NCBI RefSeq assembly: GCF_900324485.2
Contig: NC_046640.1
Coordinates: 14,433,673-14,497,672 of the forward strand
From: Mastacembelus armatus
Taxonomy: Eukaryota > Chordata > Actinopteri > Synbranchiformes > Mastacembelidae
Reading direction: 5' to 3'
DNA: 64,000 bases
Below the pieces are notes generated by a model, which was not told where the DNA came from, did not search any database, and was given only the letters and a program-made list of their open reading frames with translations. Every line of letters starts with the position of its first letter. Position 1 is the stretch's first letter. Below are positions 54,870-64,000 of the stretch, in pieces. The position numbers were made by a program, and so were the translations under genes.

Positions 54870-55820
54870 CGGTGCAGGCCAACTGTTCAATGAGAATACT
54901 GTTCTGATTCGTTGTAGCATTTCAGATTATGAGACAATAGATGTTTAGATAATTTCATATGTTGCACTTCTAGATTTTGCATGTTCAGTTTATAGACTAG
55001 GACAACTATAAACCACTGTTAATCACTTATATCAGGCTTGACATTATGACTGTCTTTCAACAATTTGTACCTTACTAGTTCTTTTTTTAAATAATGTATA
55101 TATGCACCAGATTCTGCCCACTGTCAGAAGATATGCAGGTTATTAACTGGTAACTTATTTTCTTATATTGTGAATGTCAGTGTGTATATTTGTTTTGTCT
55201 CTCTATGTTAGCCCTGGGATAGACTGGTGATCTGTGCAGGGTGTACCCTGCCTCTTGCTAAGTGTCAGCTGGGATTGGCTCTAGTATAAAGTAAATAAAT
55301 GCTCTGTCATCAGTGTACCAAACTTGTAATTTATCAGAGTTCTTACTTATGTGTTGTGTAAATAATCTGGACTGTTTGTACCATATACTGTACAGTTTTT
55401 ATAGGCCAACAGCTTGTCTTGATCATCACCTGTTAACAAAGACATCATTTTACACTTTTGCCAAGACTTTGATGTGTGTGCGTCAGACATAGAGTGGAAA
55501 ATATGTGTTTTGAACCTGCAGCCATAATAATAATCTGCACATATTGTTCACATACAGAACACCTTATTGTTTGCCCTGTGCTGCATTGCATGATGGAGGA
55601 TTATTTGGTAGCCTATTTAATTAAATTAAAATAGAACCTAGATATGATTGTTGTCTTATCATCAGTATTTTAAAAACAAGAAAAACTTAAAAAACAACAT
55701 TACCAGTTCATTAACTCTGAGAAAACAAGTGTGAAGATGTTCATACCGCTCTCCATCCGGATAATGTTCTTGTCATTTCCTTGGACTTTCGATCTGGGGT
55801 ACATTTCAAGTGTAATCAAT
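54870..55820 (+). repeat. non-coding tandem duplication, copy B
   Basis: Second copy of the unit at 53640-54640, in the same orientation. It differs by carrying an L2/SINE-like fragment (55211-55295) that is absent at the matching place in copy A. That suggests insertion after the duplication. Confidence 0.7.
55211..55295 (+). mobile_element. SINE/L2-tail fragment
   Basis: CCCTGGGATAGACTGGTGAT...GGGTGTACCCTGCC...CAGCTGGGATTGGCTC is a diverged piece of the same element as at 36942 and 41175. Confidence 0.7.
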
Positions 55821-56393
55821 TTTAGGAGTTTTAGACTGAAACAATGAAACATGGCGACTTACATTGGTAACTGAGAAGAGTTTAAAGGACATTCATCCAG
55901 AGGATATTACCATCCAGACATCGGACATACTGCTATACTGATGTGTGACTTCTGCATGGACAGTAATAAATTCTGCATGATTTGTCTACTTACCATAAGG
56001 GCCATCTCGCATCCCATCTGGTAAACACCAAATTTCATTATCTGGTGAATGCCCTACACAGTATTGGCTGTTGGACTAATGGCGATCATCAGGTTCCTCC
56101 TACAGCTGTTGTGTGTGTCTGGACTCTGAGAGCCAGGAGCACTGAGAGCACACTACTGCCTCTGTCAGAGACACACACACAGATCAAGGTCTCAAATGTA
56201 CAAGTTTTTAATGTTGTGAGATTAACATTTATTTTGACTGTATTCTAATTTACTTTAAATGTTTGCCCTTTGTCATCACAAGAGAGCACAATATTGATGT
56301 AGAATATTTTAATAATAAATTCCCAACATATAGTTTTATTGAAATTACCTTTTGTCACATCTGTTGCAATCTGGTTTGTGGACTGGGTTGCAG

Positions 56394-56698
56394 AAGAAAC
56401 AAGAAGAGAACAGTCAGAATACCTCCGCAGCTGGAAAAGCACTTGGTAAACTACAAAATATGTTACATGGTAGTATGCTCTCAAATATTTGACCATGACC
56501 ATTTATCTATGGGTTGGTTTGATGCCTGGTGGCCTGCTTTAAATATGGTGTTCAATTTTTTTCTATAATTGCTTTTTTCTATCCTTTGTAGCCCTAAAGT
56601 CTGCTGTGCAGGATGCTGCAGGATCCTGTGGGAGGGCCATCAGACAGGCAGAGGGTGTACAGGCACATCTGGAGCAGAGGATGTTAAACATTGGCTAA
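56394..56698 (+). other. exon-like pair of unknown identity
   Basis: An acceptor (GGGTTGCAG) opens a 52-nt segment (56394-56445) that ends at GTAAAC. A second acceptor (CCTTTGTAG) opens 56592. Joined, the frame is phase-consistent and reads KKQEENSQNTSAAGKAL, then ALKSAVQDAAGSCGRAIRQA and GVQAHLEQRMLNIG, then stops at 56698. It looks like the Ala-rich helical C-terminus of a small protein. I recognise no family, see no first exon, and such a pairing could arise by chance. Confidence 0.25.
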
Positions 56699-57010
56699 TA
56701 TGAACAAAATGTCCACGAACAAGTCTGATGTAGACTTCCTGCGGGTACAAAGAATTTGAGGCATTTAAAATGGTAATGTATAAAAAGATGAATGCAATTT
56801 CCTAGTAGGTGTGAACAGCGTGAGCCCATTTTGGCCATATGTCTCATATGATCTGTGATAAGCATGGAATGTTCCCTGAGGCGAAGAGTTTATGATGGAT
56901 GCCAGCGTGTTGACAGTGTACAGAGCAGGCATTTCATAGCTATCTCACATCAAGAAGGTTCATCAGAAAAAAAAAAAGTCACAATACATGTTTGATTTTG
57001 CTTGCTCTAG

Positions 57011-57087
57011 GAGAAAGAAAGCATGGCAGATGTCTATCTGCCCCGTGTGTACATCGACCACGTGGATCACTGAACCCTGTAAAAGTG
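57011..57087 (+). other. isolated exon-like segment
   Basis: Flanked by a strong acceptor (TTTTGCTTGCTCTAG) and a strong donor (AAAAGTG|GTAAGTA). One frame reads MADVYLPRVYIDHVDH then stop, and the two others are open through the segment. It may belong to the same unknown transcript as 56394-56698, or to a non-coding RNA. Confidence 0.25.
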
Positions 57088-57950
57088 GTAAGTACAAATC
57101 ATATTCTATACTTTACATCTCTTGGCACTGCAGTGAGAAAAGCTTGTCGTGCTATGTGCCCTTTTAGCTATACTAGCAAGAAGCTCAAAAGATCACTGTC
57201 CCCTGTACAGCCTCACAAAAACACTAGCTTGGCTGTTCACTCTAAGTGCTGTTATTCAGCCTATGTTTGTTAAGATCATTTTTAAACCTCTCTATTCATC
57301 AATTATTCAACAGGGTACATTGAAATCCTCATAAATAATCTCTCTGCAAAGTAAACAATGAGTGATGTAACTTGTCCTTTGTGTCTGCTCCACAAGTGCA
57401 AAACTGATTTCATAGAGCAGCTTTATGTTACTGCCTGACTGTCAAAGACACAGAAAGTGTAGTTTCTCTCTCAAATACAAGATGAAGCCTCTTCCTGTGA
57501 GCTTGTAAAACAAAACTTACTGCATTATAAATGTTTATTGAGGTTATATAACAAGGTACATAAAGTGGGTACATATGGGGAATGTTTTCACATACATGTC
57601 ATTGAAGGTAAAAATTTAACACCATCTAGTGGTAATTGTACAACATGAGCGTAAAAAGCTTATGTAGCAATAGTTGTGTTAGAAATTTACTGCAGCTTTA
57701 TTGCAACTTTACTGCTCTTGAATGTGATATGAATGAGGAGAAAATATACAATTGTTTGCCAAGAACTCTTTTATTTGACTTACAGGTTTATCTGGTTAGC
57801 AAGAGCTTCAGTCTGTCAGCATTTAAAGTTTATTTTCATTGCTGAATTATTATAAATGTGCAAGAGGACTTATGAAGGGTGTGTAAAATCATCGCGTTAA
57901 TACAAGAGTATGTTGGTACATACTGTACCTAAAGTTCACTGCAGTCAACC

Positions 57951-59360
57951 TCAGGTGTTAAAATCAGTTTCATTCTCATCATAAACTGGATTTATAAAGT
58001 GGACACCAGTCTGAGTCATGGAGATTGAGTTACTAGTTGTAGTCCCATACAGAGCAGGAATATCAGGCAGCATGTTGGGTTTGTCAAACATGGGGTTATC
58101 AAAGCCATGATCAAGAGGCCCACCAAGGTTTCCAATGTCACTGTCTCTATGTGATCTGCTCAGAAATGGCATCGAAGGCACTGTTGGCATTTGAACAACT
58201 CCCTTCTGAACCAGGGCGATCATTATTATAATGAGCATTATTATAATTAAAACTCCAAACACAACTCCAACCACCATCCCAACATTGTTTCCAGACTGGT
58301 TGCTGCTACTGTCAGAGGATGTTTGAAATTCACACCCAGTGATTCCCAGGTTGGTGCCATGAGACTGAACATCCTTAACTATGTCCCAGGCCAGAGCCTC
58401 TGACTCTGTCCCCTTGTCTCCACCCAGAATAACCACCTGGATTTCAGGCGAGGCACCAAAAGGGATGATCCCCATCAGCGTTTGTGACTTGAGGACTTTA
58501 GACATGCCCAGCTGGATGGATTTGTACTTTGGCAGAACAAGAAAAAGGTGATGGATTCTTTGCCTATAGGTTTGCAGGTTGAAACCAGTGGTGTAATAGA
58601 TGGTGACGATGGCACCACACACCTCACAGCAATGTCCTACAGGAGGGAGAGGCTTCGTACAGCTAAGGGTGTCACATTTTACAGTACTACAGATCTCCTG
58701 ATGCATTACAGAATTCCCACAGTCACAACCAGAAGGATCCGTACAGCCTGGGTTTCCAACAGTGACAACAGAAGATCCGTGGAACTGTAGCTGACCTGAG
58801 TGCGAGCTGAGATACTGGGAAAACTCAGATCTGCTATCAAACTTCTTCCCCAGCACAGTCACCGACTTTACAAAAATGTTAGGCCGACTGGAACTGGTGT
58901 CCACTCTGAAGGACGAGTGGGTTTTAAATACCACATCATCAAAATGGCAAGGGACACTCTCCTCATGGACTGAGAACAGGAAGTTTCCATCCATAGTTGC
59001 AGCCGTCTGCCACAGAGCTGGATTAAACCATTGAAGAGACTCCTGCTCTTTGAACTGGGTCACAACACCTTGTCCACAGCCTGGGTCTTCTCCTTCCAAA
59101 ACATAAAATCCAGCTCCTGAATTCAGGATGAACTCTCCATCAATTGGCAACCTCATTTCCTTCATTGCATGTCTGGTATCCACAAACACAGACACTTGTT
59201 TTTGGGCTAAAAACTGAACTATGTCATTTCCACATGGAGCAGTGCCTGTGTCCCAGTTCGTCTTATTCTCATAGTTGGTGTCAGGTATCCACTGTTTGTA
59301 CAGGGCATTCGATGCCCCGACAAGACAGAGGAGAAGGATTATGTCTGGTGTCTTCAGCAT
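57951..59360 (-). CDS. amn: Amnionless, complete and intronless
   Basis: Single-pass membrane protein that anchors cubilin (CUBAM receptor) at the apical membrane of intestine and kidney tubule for endocytosis of B12-intrinsic factor and proteins. One open frame of 469 aa (human 453). Visible are a signal peptide (MLKTPDIILLLCLVGASNA) and the start of the mature protein, KQWIPDTNYENKTNWD, as in other AMNs. Next come the SGAGFYV block and a Cys-rich VWFC-like domain (206-249, CTDPSGCDCGN to CCEVCG). A TM segment spans about 360-384. Two cytoplasmic endocytosis motifs of FxNPx(F/Y) type follow (FDNPMF 420-425, FINPVY 455-460). Human AMN has 12 exons; here the whole protein is uninterrupted. It lies between ush1g and the second otopetrin gene, on the opposite strand to both. 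No coding damage is seen. An AGGTCA half-site (AACAAAGGTCAG) 30-40 bp upstream may be a nuclear-receptor site. Confidence 0.95.
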   Translation of the reverse strand: MLKTPDIILLLCLVGASNALYKQWIPDTNYENKTNWDTGTAPCGNDIVQFLAQKQVSVFVDTRHAMKEMRLPIDGEFILNSGAGFYVLEGEDPGCGQGVVTQFKEQESLQWFNPALWQTAATMDGNFLFSVHEESVPCHFDDVVFKTHSSFRVDTSSSRPNIFVKSVTVLGKKFDSRSEFSQYLSSHSGQLQFHGSSVVTVGNPGCTDPSGCDCGNSVMHQEICSTVKCDTLSCTKPLPPVGHCCEVCGAIVTIYYTTGFNLQTYRQRIHHLFLVLPKYKSIQLGMSKVLKSQTLMGIIPFGASPEIQVVILGGDKGTESEALAWDIVKDVQSHGTNLGITGCEFQTSSDSSSNQSGNNVGMVVGVVFGVLIIIMLIIIMIALVQKGVVQMPTVPSMPFLSRSHRDSDIGNLGGPLDHGFDNPMFDKPNMLPDIPALYGTTTSNSISMTQTGVHFINPVYDENETDFNT

Positions 59361-60405
59361 CCTGAATATTTGTGAGAAACTAAAAGAACTGACCTTTGTT
59401 ACCTACCTTGTGACTAACACACAGCTGACCAGTAAAGTTGCTGAGCTCTGAACCACATCAACCTGCTCAAGCAGGTGACCTGTAAAAGATTTACATTTCC
59501 TGCAATACCAACCTGCTTTAAGACAACACTTTTTTAGACATTTTTAGAGTTGAGGAGTTATCCAGATCTCCTGTCTGTCTTTTCAGTTTACTCAGTCTAA
59601 ATACTGTGACTACACGGAACTGAAAGTGCTTCCAGTTAAATTCCAAATAAATATTTCTTTAGTCCACCTGAAAATTTTGCTTTATTACATTTTTTCTTTA
59701 AGCTTCAATAAAAACACCCTCCATTTAAAATGTCTATATCTGATTAAAGTTTAATGTAGTTTATCCACTATATCCCCTGCACAAAAGCTTCTGGTCTTAT
59801 TCAAATTTAAATATGATTTAATCATTCTGCAGATGTAATATTGAATTAAACATCTTTTCAACCCCAAATACTTCAGCAAATATCATAACCAGTTAAATTA
59901 TCTTAACACCACATAACACCACGTCTTTTTCCAGTTACAATGATCTTAGTGAAATCCACTCCACATCCTTAATGTGCATTAATAGCCTATATAAAATTAT
60001 ACAAAGGTGAATGTTAAAAAAAGAAAATGATCCAAAGTAGCCTAATTTAGTTAAGAAGCAAGTTGATTTGATGTTTTGTATTTTATTTTTTTAAATGTCT
60101 CAAATCATTAGGACCAGGAAAGTTATCTAAGTAATTCGGTAATTCAGCTGTTTGGAACAGATACCAGAGGTATCCTCCTGAGCAGCCTGTGCCACGGTTA
60201 CACATATAAAGTGTTGCTGTCAACAATAATATGAACCAGGAGTTCAGTTGTCGGGACCTGAACTGTCGCTGGGGTGCAGGGACCGGAAGTTGACTGATCA
60301 GCTGATTCTAATTGCAGCGATTTTTCTTCATTTACGGCACCTTGTCAGGTGCACCAGCTTTTAGATGAACCCGCGGAGACTGTTCTTCTCGTGGTGTCTG
60401 CGTCC
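59361..60405. other. amn 5' flank to second otopetrin
   Basis: About 1 kb between amn (-) and the second otopetrin region (+), mostly AT-rich, with a GC-richer block at 60230-60480. That block may be the promoter and leader of the otopetrin gene. No coding sequence is supported. Confidence 0.45.
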
Positions 60406-60522
60406 ATGAATTTTGACTTTGACCTGACAGAGACGAGCCCACGTGTCCGAAGGCCTGGTATTCAGTCTCCATTGGGCCATGAGAATTCGAGATGTTCCGA
60501 ACCTGCAGCAAATGTTATTGAG
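60406..60522 (+). other. candidate first exon near second otopetrin
   Basis: An ATG opens a 39-codon frame (MNFDFDLTETSPRVRRPGIQ onward) that ends at a good donor (ATTGAG|GTAAAT). Its position suits a first exon for the downstream otopetrin gene. However, it ends in phase 0, while every AG acceptor I tested in front of the otopetrin open region needs phase 1. It may be a leader exon, need a small extra exon, or be unrelated. Confidence 0.3.
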
Positions 60523-60647
60523 GTAAATTTAGCGAACATGGATTTTCAGCAGTTTTTGTCTTAAGTGCGGAGGAATCTTTATTTCTTGGTATGACAATTT
60601 TACTATCTGAGCCCTGCATTTAAGGAAGAGTGTTCATTTAAATCACA

Positions 60648-60804
60648 GAGATCTACTGTCCTGCTTGTTTTCTACTACTAGCCTTCCAGCTTCTGATTGG
60701 CTGAACACACCTGATCCAGGTAATCAGCAGTGGGTAGGGCAGGGATACCTGGAAAATAGGCAGGGCAGGAGATCTAAAGGACTAGGTTTGGCCACCTCTG
60801 ATTT
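60648..60804. mobile_element. hAT-like MITE
   Basis: AGATCTACTGTCCTGCTTGT at the left is mirrored by GCAGGGCAGGAGATCT at the right, followed by the outer end GGTTTGGCCACCTCTGATTT. The core (CAGCTTCTGATTGGCTGA, CCAGGTAATCAGCAGTG) is shared, in inverse orientation, with the MITE at 63441-63587. No transposase is present. The hAT assignment rests on general look and is tentative. Confidence 0.65.
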
Positions 60805-60980
60805 AAACCTGTTAGTCATGTAAGAAAGACTTGCAGTGACTTGCAGTGTTTTTGTTACACGTTTGCAGCTTAAACTCTTTTAGAATATCCCTAAGCCTAT
60901 GTTATTCATCTCTACAGAAACAAAAGTCTTGTATTTCTCAGCTGCTAACCTAAACAAATGTTGGATTGTTGATTACTAAA

Positions 60981-63179
60981 GGCCAGTCACCCACTTGACA
61001 TGTATCCTATGTAGAAAAGCACCAAATGATTCAGCAGAAACCCATCGATCCAACATAGACACAGCAGCACAGCTGGAAAACATCCAGGTTTTGCCCAGCC
61101 CTCCTCATCCTGTCGGTGTGGAGGCCGTGGGAGAGCGTGTCCACCATGTGAACGCTGCAATACAGAGGGCCCACCATGGTGGTGGATGGCTCCTGTCTGG
61201 CATCATCTGCATCAACATCATAACCCTGGGCTGTGCTCTGGTCAGCGGCAGTGCATTCAACAGCGTACTCATCCCTGCACTACATCAGCAAATCTTCATT
61301 ATCATTCTCCTCATCCTCACTATGCTGTGGATGCTCTTTTACACAGTCGTCACCTCTCGGCAGGATCAAGGAGTCTTGTTTAAAGACAGCCATGCAGGGC
61401 CTGTGTGGCTCAGAGGTGAGAATCCCTTTGGGTGTCAAAGTTTCATTTCAGAGCTAAATGGCTTTGACTATATGGTTTTATTGGTTATTTATATGGTTTG
61501 CAGCTGGACTTGTGCTCTTTGGCCTGCTTAGTCTACTCATGGACATCTTTGAGATTGCCAGCTATGTGGGGTACCTTCACTGTGACTCAGCTGCACAAGT
61601 TGCCTTCCCTGTGGTGCAGGCTGTATTTTTGTTTGTCCAGGTTGTTGTGTTTTTAGAACTTTCTGAACATTCGAGAATATACGGTCTTGCACTTTGGATG
61701 TGTCAGGAAAACCTAACAAAACCAGTTTGTTTTAGACATACTTCCTGTGGATTCATGCAAAGGACTGTGTGCAGCTAGACACAAATTTTACACGGTAAAT
61801 ATCTACTTCCTTCATTACAGTCAGTTCTTCAATTACATCCGTATTATTCTTTTACTTTGCAGAACGCTCTTTGTTTCACTCTTTCAGGTGTGGGCTCACA
61901 CTTATGCTTTCTACTAACCTGGTTGTTTGGATGGCAGCAGTGATTGAAGAGTCAAATCACCAGACTGAGATTTTTAATTTAAATGTCAACATCTCATATG
62001 GGATGTACAGAGGTATCTATGCTTTTTTTTTTCTTGTCGTATTCATGCACAATCAGTGATTTTAAAAAATTAAATGAGAACTCCACTGCTTCCAATTTCA
62101 GCCCGCTATGGGGATAAGTCAAAGTGTAAATGCAGCCATTCAGCATGTGACACCTTCAAAAAGGCCTTCTACTATTTGTACCCTTTCAACATAGAATACA
62201 GCCTCTTTGCTTCGACTATGGCCTACATCATGTGGAAAAATGTGGGTCGACTTGTGGAGGATCATGGTCACCACAGAGCTAAGTTGCGTCCAAAGGATGT
62301 ATGTTTGGGGCCCTCAGTAGGAATACTTATGGTGGTGGCAGGACTTGTAACATTTATAGCATATAAGGTGGACATAATAAAAGACGATGAGAAGAGGAGA
62401 AGCGAGACCTTACTGATTCATTATATTTTGAATATAGTGATACTGAGCCTGATGTCTATCTCCACTTTAATCGGCTGCGTCATCTACAGGCTGGACCACA
62501 GGGAGCACGTATCACAGAAAAACCCCACTCGCAGCCTGGATGTGTGGCTTCTGGTGGGAGCCTCAATGGGCCAGTTCATAATCAGCTATTTCAGTATTGT
62601 GGCTGTGGTGGCAACAGGAATTAGGGTCAGCCTGAATGGTCTCAACCTGACATGCGCTTTGCTGACGGTGCTCCAGCTCGGCATTCAGAACTACTTCATC
62701 ATTGAAGGCTTGCATCGGGAGCCCTTCCATATGATGCAGGAAGCAGCTCTCCACACAAATGCTCATGCTTTCCAAGAACATACAGAGATAAGCATCATAA
62801 TAGAGAGCAGTAAGTCCAGCTACTTCCCAGATTCAAGTCTTGATAAGCCAAACTGGAAGAGAAGAGTTGTGAAAGAAGTCTGTTCCTTTCTGCTGCTTGC
62901 TAATATCCTTGTAAGTTTTTAGATTTCTTTTATACAATATAAATGCAATAGACCAATGATCAATGTATTTTCTTGGGTTGTGCTAATTTACTTATTTTGT
63001 ATGGACAGTTGTGGATCATGCCTGCGTTTGGTGCTCGTCCCCACTTTGAACATCCTGTCGAGATCAAGTTCTACAAATTCACAATGTGGGCTGCTATTGT
63101 CAATGTTGGACTTCCTTTTGCCATTTTCTATCGCATGCATTCAGTCGCCAGTCTTATTGAGTTGTATCTACACTCTTAG
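60981..63179 (+). CDS. otop2: Second otopetrin proton channel (OTOP2 type)
   Basis: Paralogue of the otopetrin gene at 43790-46176. Exons: to 61415 (5' limit uncertain), 61504-61640, 61736-61794, 61888-62012, 62102-62910 and 63009-63179. They join in frame into about 578 aa. Exons 2, 3 and 6 have exactly the lengths of the first gene (137, 59 and 171 nt). Blocks seen: GGGWLLSGIICINIITLGCA, HAGPVWLRA, TYFLWIHAKDCVQL, MLSTNLVVWMAAVIEES, YYLYPFNIEYSLFASTMAYI, KNPTRSLDVWLLVGASMGQ and the ending LWIMPAFGARPHFEHP to FYRMHSVASLIELYLHS. The first exon has no in-frame ATG before TM1 (stop upstream at 60977-60979), so an upstream coding exon is needed. The similarity to the first gene is higher than I would expect between OTOP2 and OTOP3, which suggests a fish duplicate of otop2. 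AATAAA follows at 63250. Confidence 0.88.
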
Positions 63180-63249
63180 CATACCTTATACAAACCTCTG
63201 TTTTATGTATTGTATAATTGTGTATCATGTATAATGTTTAACTTATTTC

Positions 63250-63255
63250 AATAAA
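63250..63255 (+). terminator. otop2: polyadenylation signal of second otopetrin
   Basis: AATAAA 71 nt past the stop codon (TTTCAATAAATTAAAAATG). Close spacing makes it the likely 3' end. Confidence 0.7.
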
Positions 63256-63440
63256 TTAAAAATGTTATTTTGAAATTCTTTTGTTGATTTGCTGCCCTTA
63301 AAATGCCCATTTATATTTAAATAGGAGTGTTTTCATTAATATGATGTATGTGCAAAAACTGTAAAGGAAAGATGTTCTAGCTTTTAACTGTGGCACTTCA
63401 AAAGTCAAAACCTTAGCTGAATGCTAACAAGCGTCAATGT

Positions 63441-63587
63441 CCAGTCCTCAAGAGTCACTGTTCTGCTTGTTTCCCAACTATCCCTGTCCTACTCACTGCC
63501 GATTACCTGGATCGGTTGTGGTCAGCTAATCAGAAGCTGCAAGGGCAGGGATAGTTGGAAAGCAGGTCAGGGGCTCTCCAGGACTGG
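63441..63587. mobile_element. MITE with terminal inverted repeats
   Basis: 147 bp bounded by CCAGTCCTCAAGAG on the left and CTCTCCAGGACTGG on the right, imperfect inverted repeats. The interior (CCCAACTATCCCTG and CAGGGATAGTTGG) is also palindromic. It shares its core with the MITE at 60648-60804 in opposite orientation. No target duplication is obvious. Confidence 0.75.
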
Positions 63588-64000
63588 GGTGAGAGAATCA
63601 AAGTGCCATTTAGTGGTAGACATGTAACAGAACAAAAATCACTGATGTAGACTATAGTGCCTAAGCTACATACAAGGAAAAACTCATAGTTGATCAGTTG
63701 ATATGGACTCTAGGCTGTGAAGATCAACATGCAATGACTGTTACTTTTCATTAAAGCACAGTCAGTAATGTGGCGACACAGAATTCACACATATCAATAT
63801 ATATTTTCGGAATAATTTAAGGAAAATACAAATTTCAACATTAAGCATAGTCAGCATAGCCAGCCAGATCAAAACTTAATCCTGGTCAAATACATAAAAA
63901 CATACAATCTGTATTAATGCCTCCAAAACCCTGTTTGAGAGAGTTACATAATCACAAACTACAGTCATAACAGACAACTCATTAGGATTGCAAGTCCACT
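63588..64000. other. 3' edge of window, no gene recognised
   Basis: AT-rich flank after the MITE. Nothing coding or repetitive could be recognised up to the window end. Confidence 0.5.

Noticed and set aside
61321-61415. ATG at the TMLWM position as start of the second otopetrin
   Set aside because: It would remove TM1 and most of TM2, while the sequence upstream is clearly conserved otopetrin protein.

Overview
The window is eukaryotic nuclear DNA from a ray-finned fish, most likely a percomorph teleost. The genes are vertebrate, with GT-AG introns and AATAAA signals. They are compactly spaced, and the repeats are typical of teleosts: a tRNA-headed SINE with an L2-like tail ending in GGAT repeats, and small hAT-like MITEs. 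The species cannot be fixed from the sequence alone. No virus-derived element, CRISPR array, rRNA or tRNA gene was seen.

Layout. (1) 0.7-11.2 kb, + strand: map2k6, all 12 coding exons, 336 aa, with a long 3' UTR and a ZNF143-type plus CRE-like promoter block near 0.37-0.41 kb. (2) 11.2-24 kb: AT-rich intergenic DNA with no gene I can support. (3) 24-31.6 kb, - strand: a pair of inward-rectifier K+ channel genes, kcnj2 (Kir2.1) and, upstream of it, a divergent kcnj16 (Kir5.1-like). Each coding region is uninterrupted and each has signs of a spliced 5' UTR. (4) 36.1-39.6 kb, + strand: a nine-exon Cys-loop receptor of the HTR3/ZACN group. (5) 40.6-42.8 kb, - strand: tvp23, seven exons. (6) 43.8-46.2 kb, - strand: an otopetrin proton-channel gene, head-to-head with (7) ush1g (SANS), + strand, 48.2-52.8 kb. 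(8) 53.6-55.8 kb: a diverged non-coding duplication of about 1 kb, followed by unassigned exon-like pieces. (9) 58.0-59.4 kb, - strand: a full-length amnionless (amn) open reading frame without introns. (10) 60.4-63.2 kb, + strand: a second otopetrin gene, closely related to the first.

From memory, MAP2K6, KCNJ16, KCNJ2, USH1G, OTOP2/3 and ZACN all lie on human 17q, so the window looks like a condensed and rearranged 17q-type block. USH1G and OTOP2 are also head-to-head in human. The genes do not form one pathway. They are a p38 MAPK kinase, two K+ channel subunits, a ligand-gated channel, a Golgi trafficking protein, two proton channels, a hair-cell scaffold and the membrane anchor of the cubilin receptor. 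The most unusual items are the intronless amn, the otop2 duplication around ush1g and amn, the ZACN-like receptor, an Asp at the rectification-controller site of the Kir5.1-like protein, and the tandem non-coding duplication. I found no clearly new biological system.
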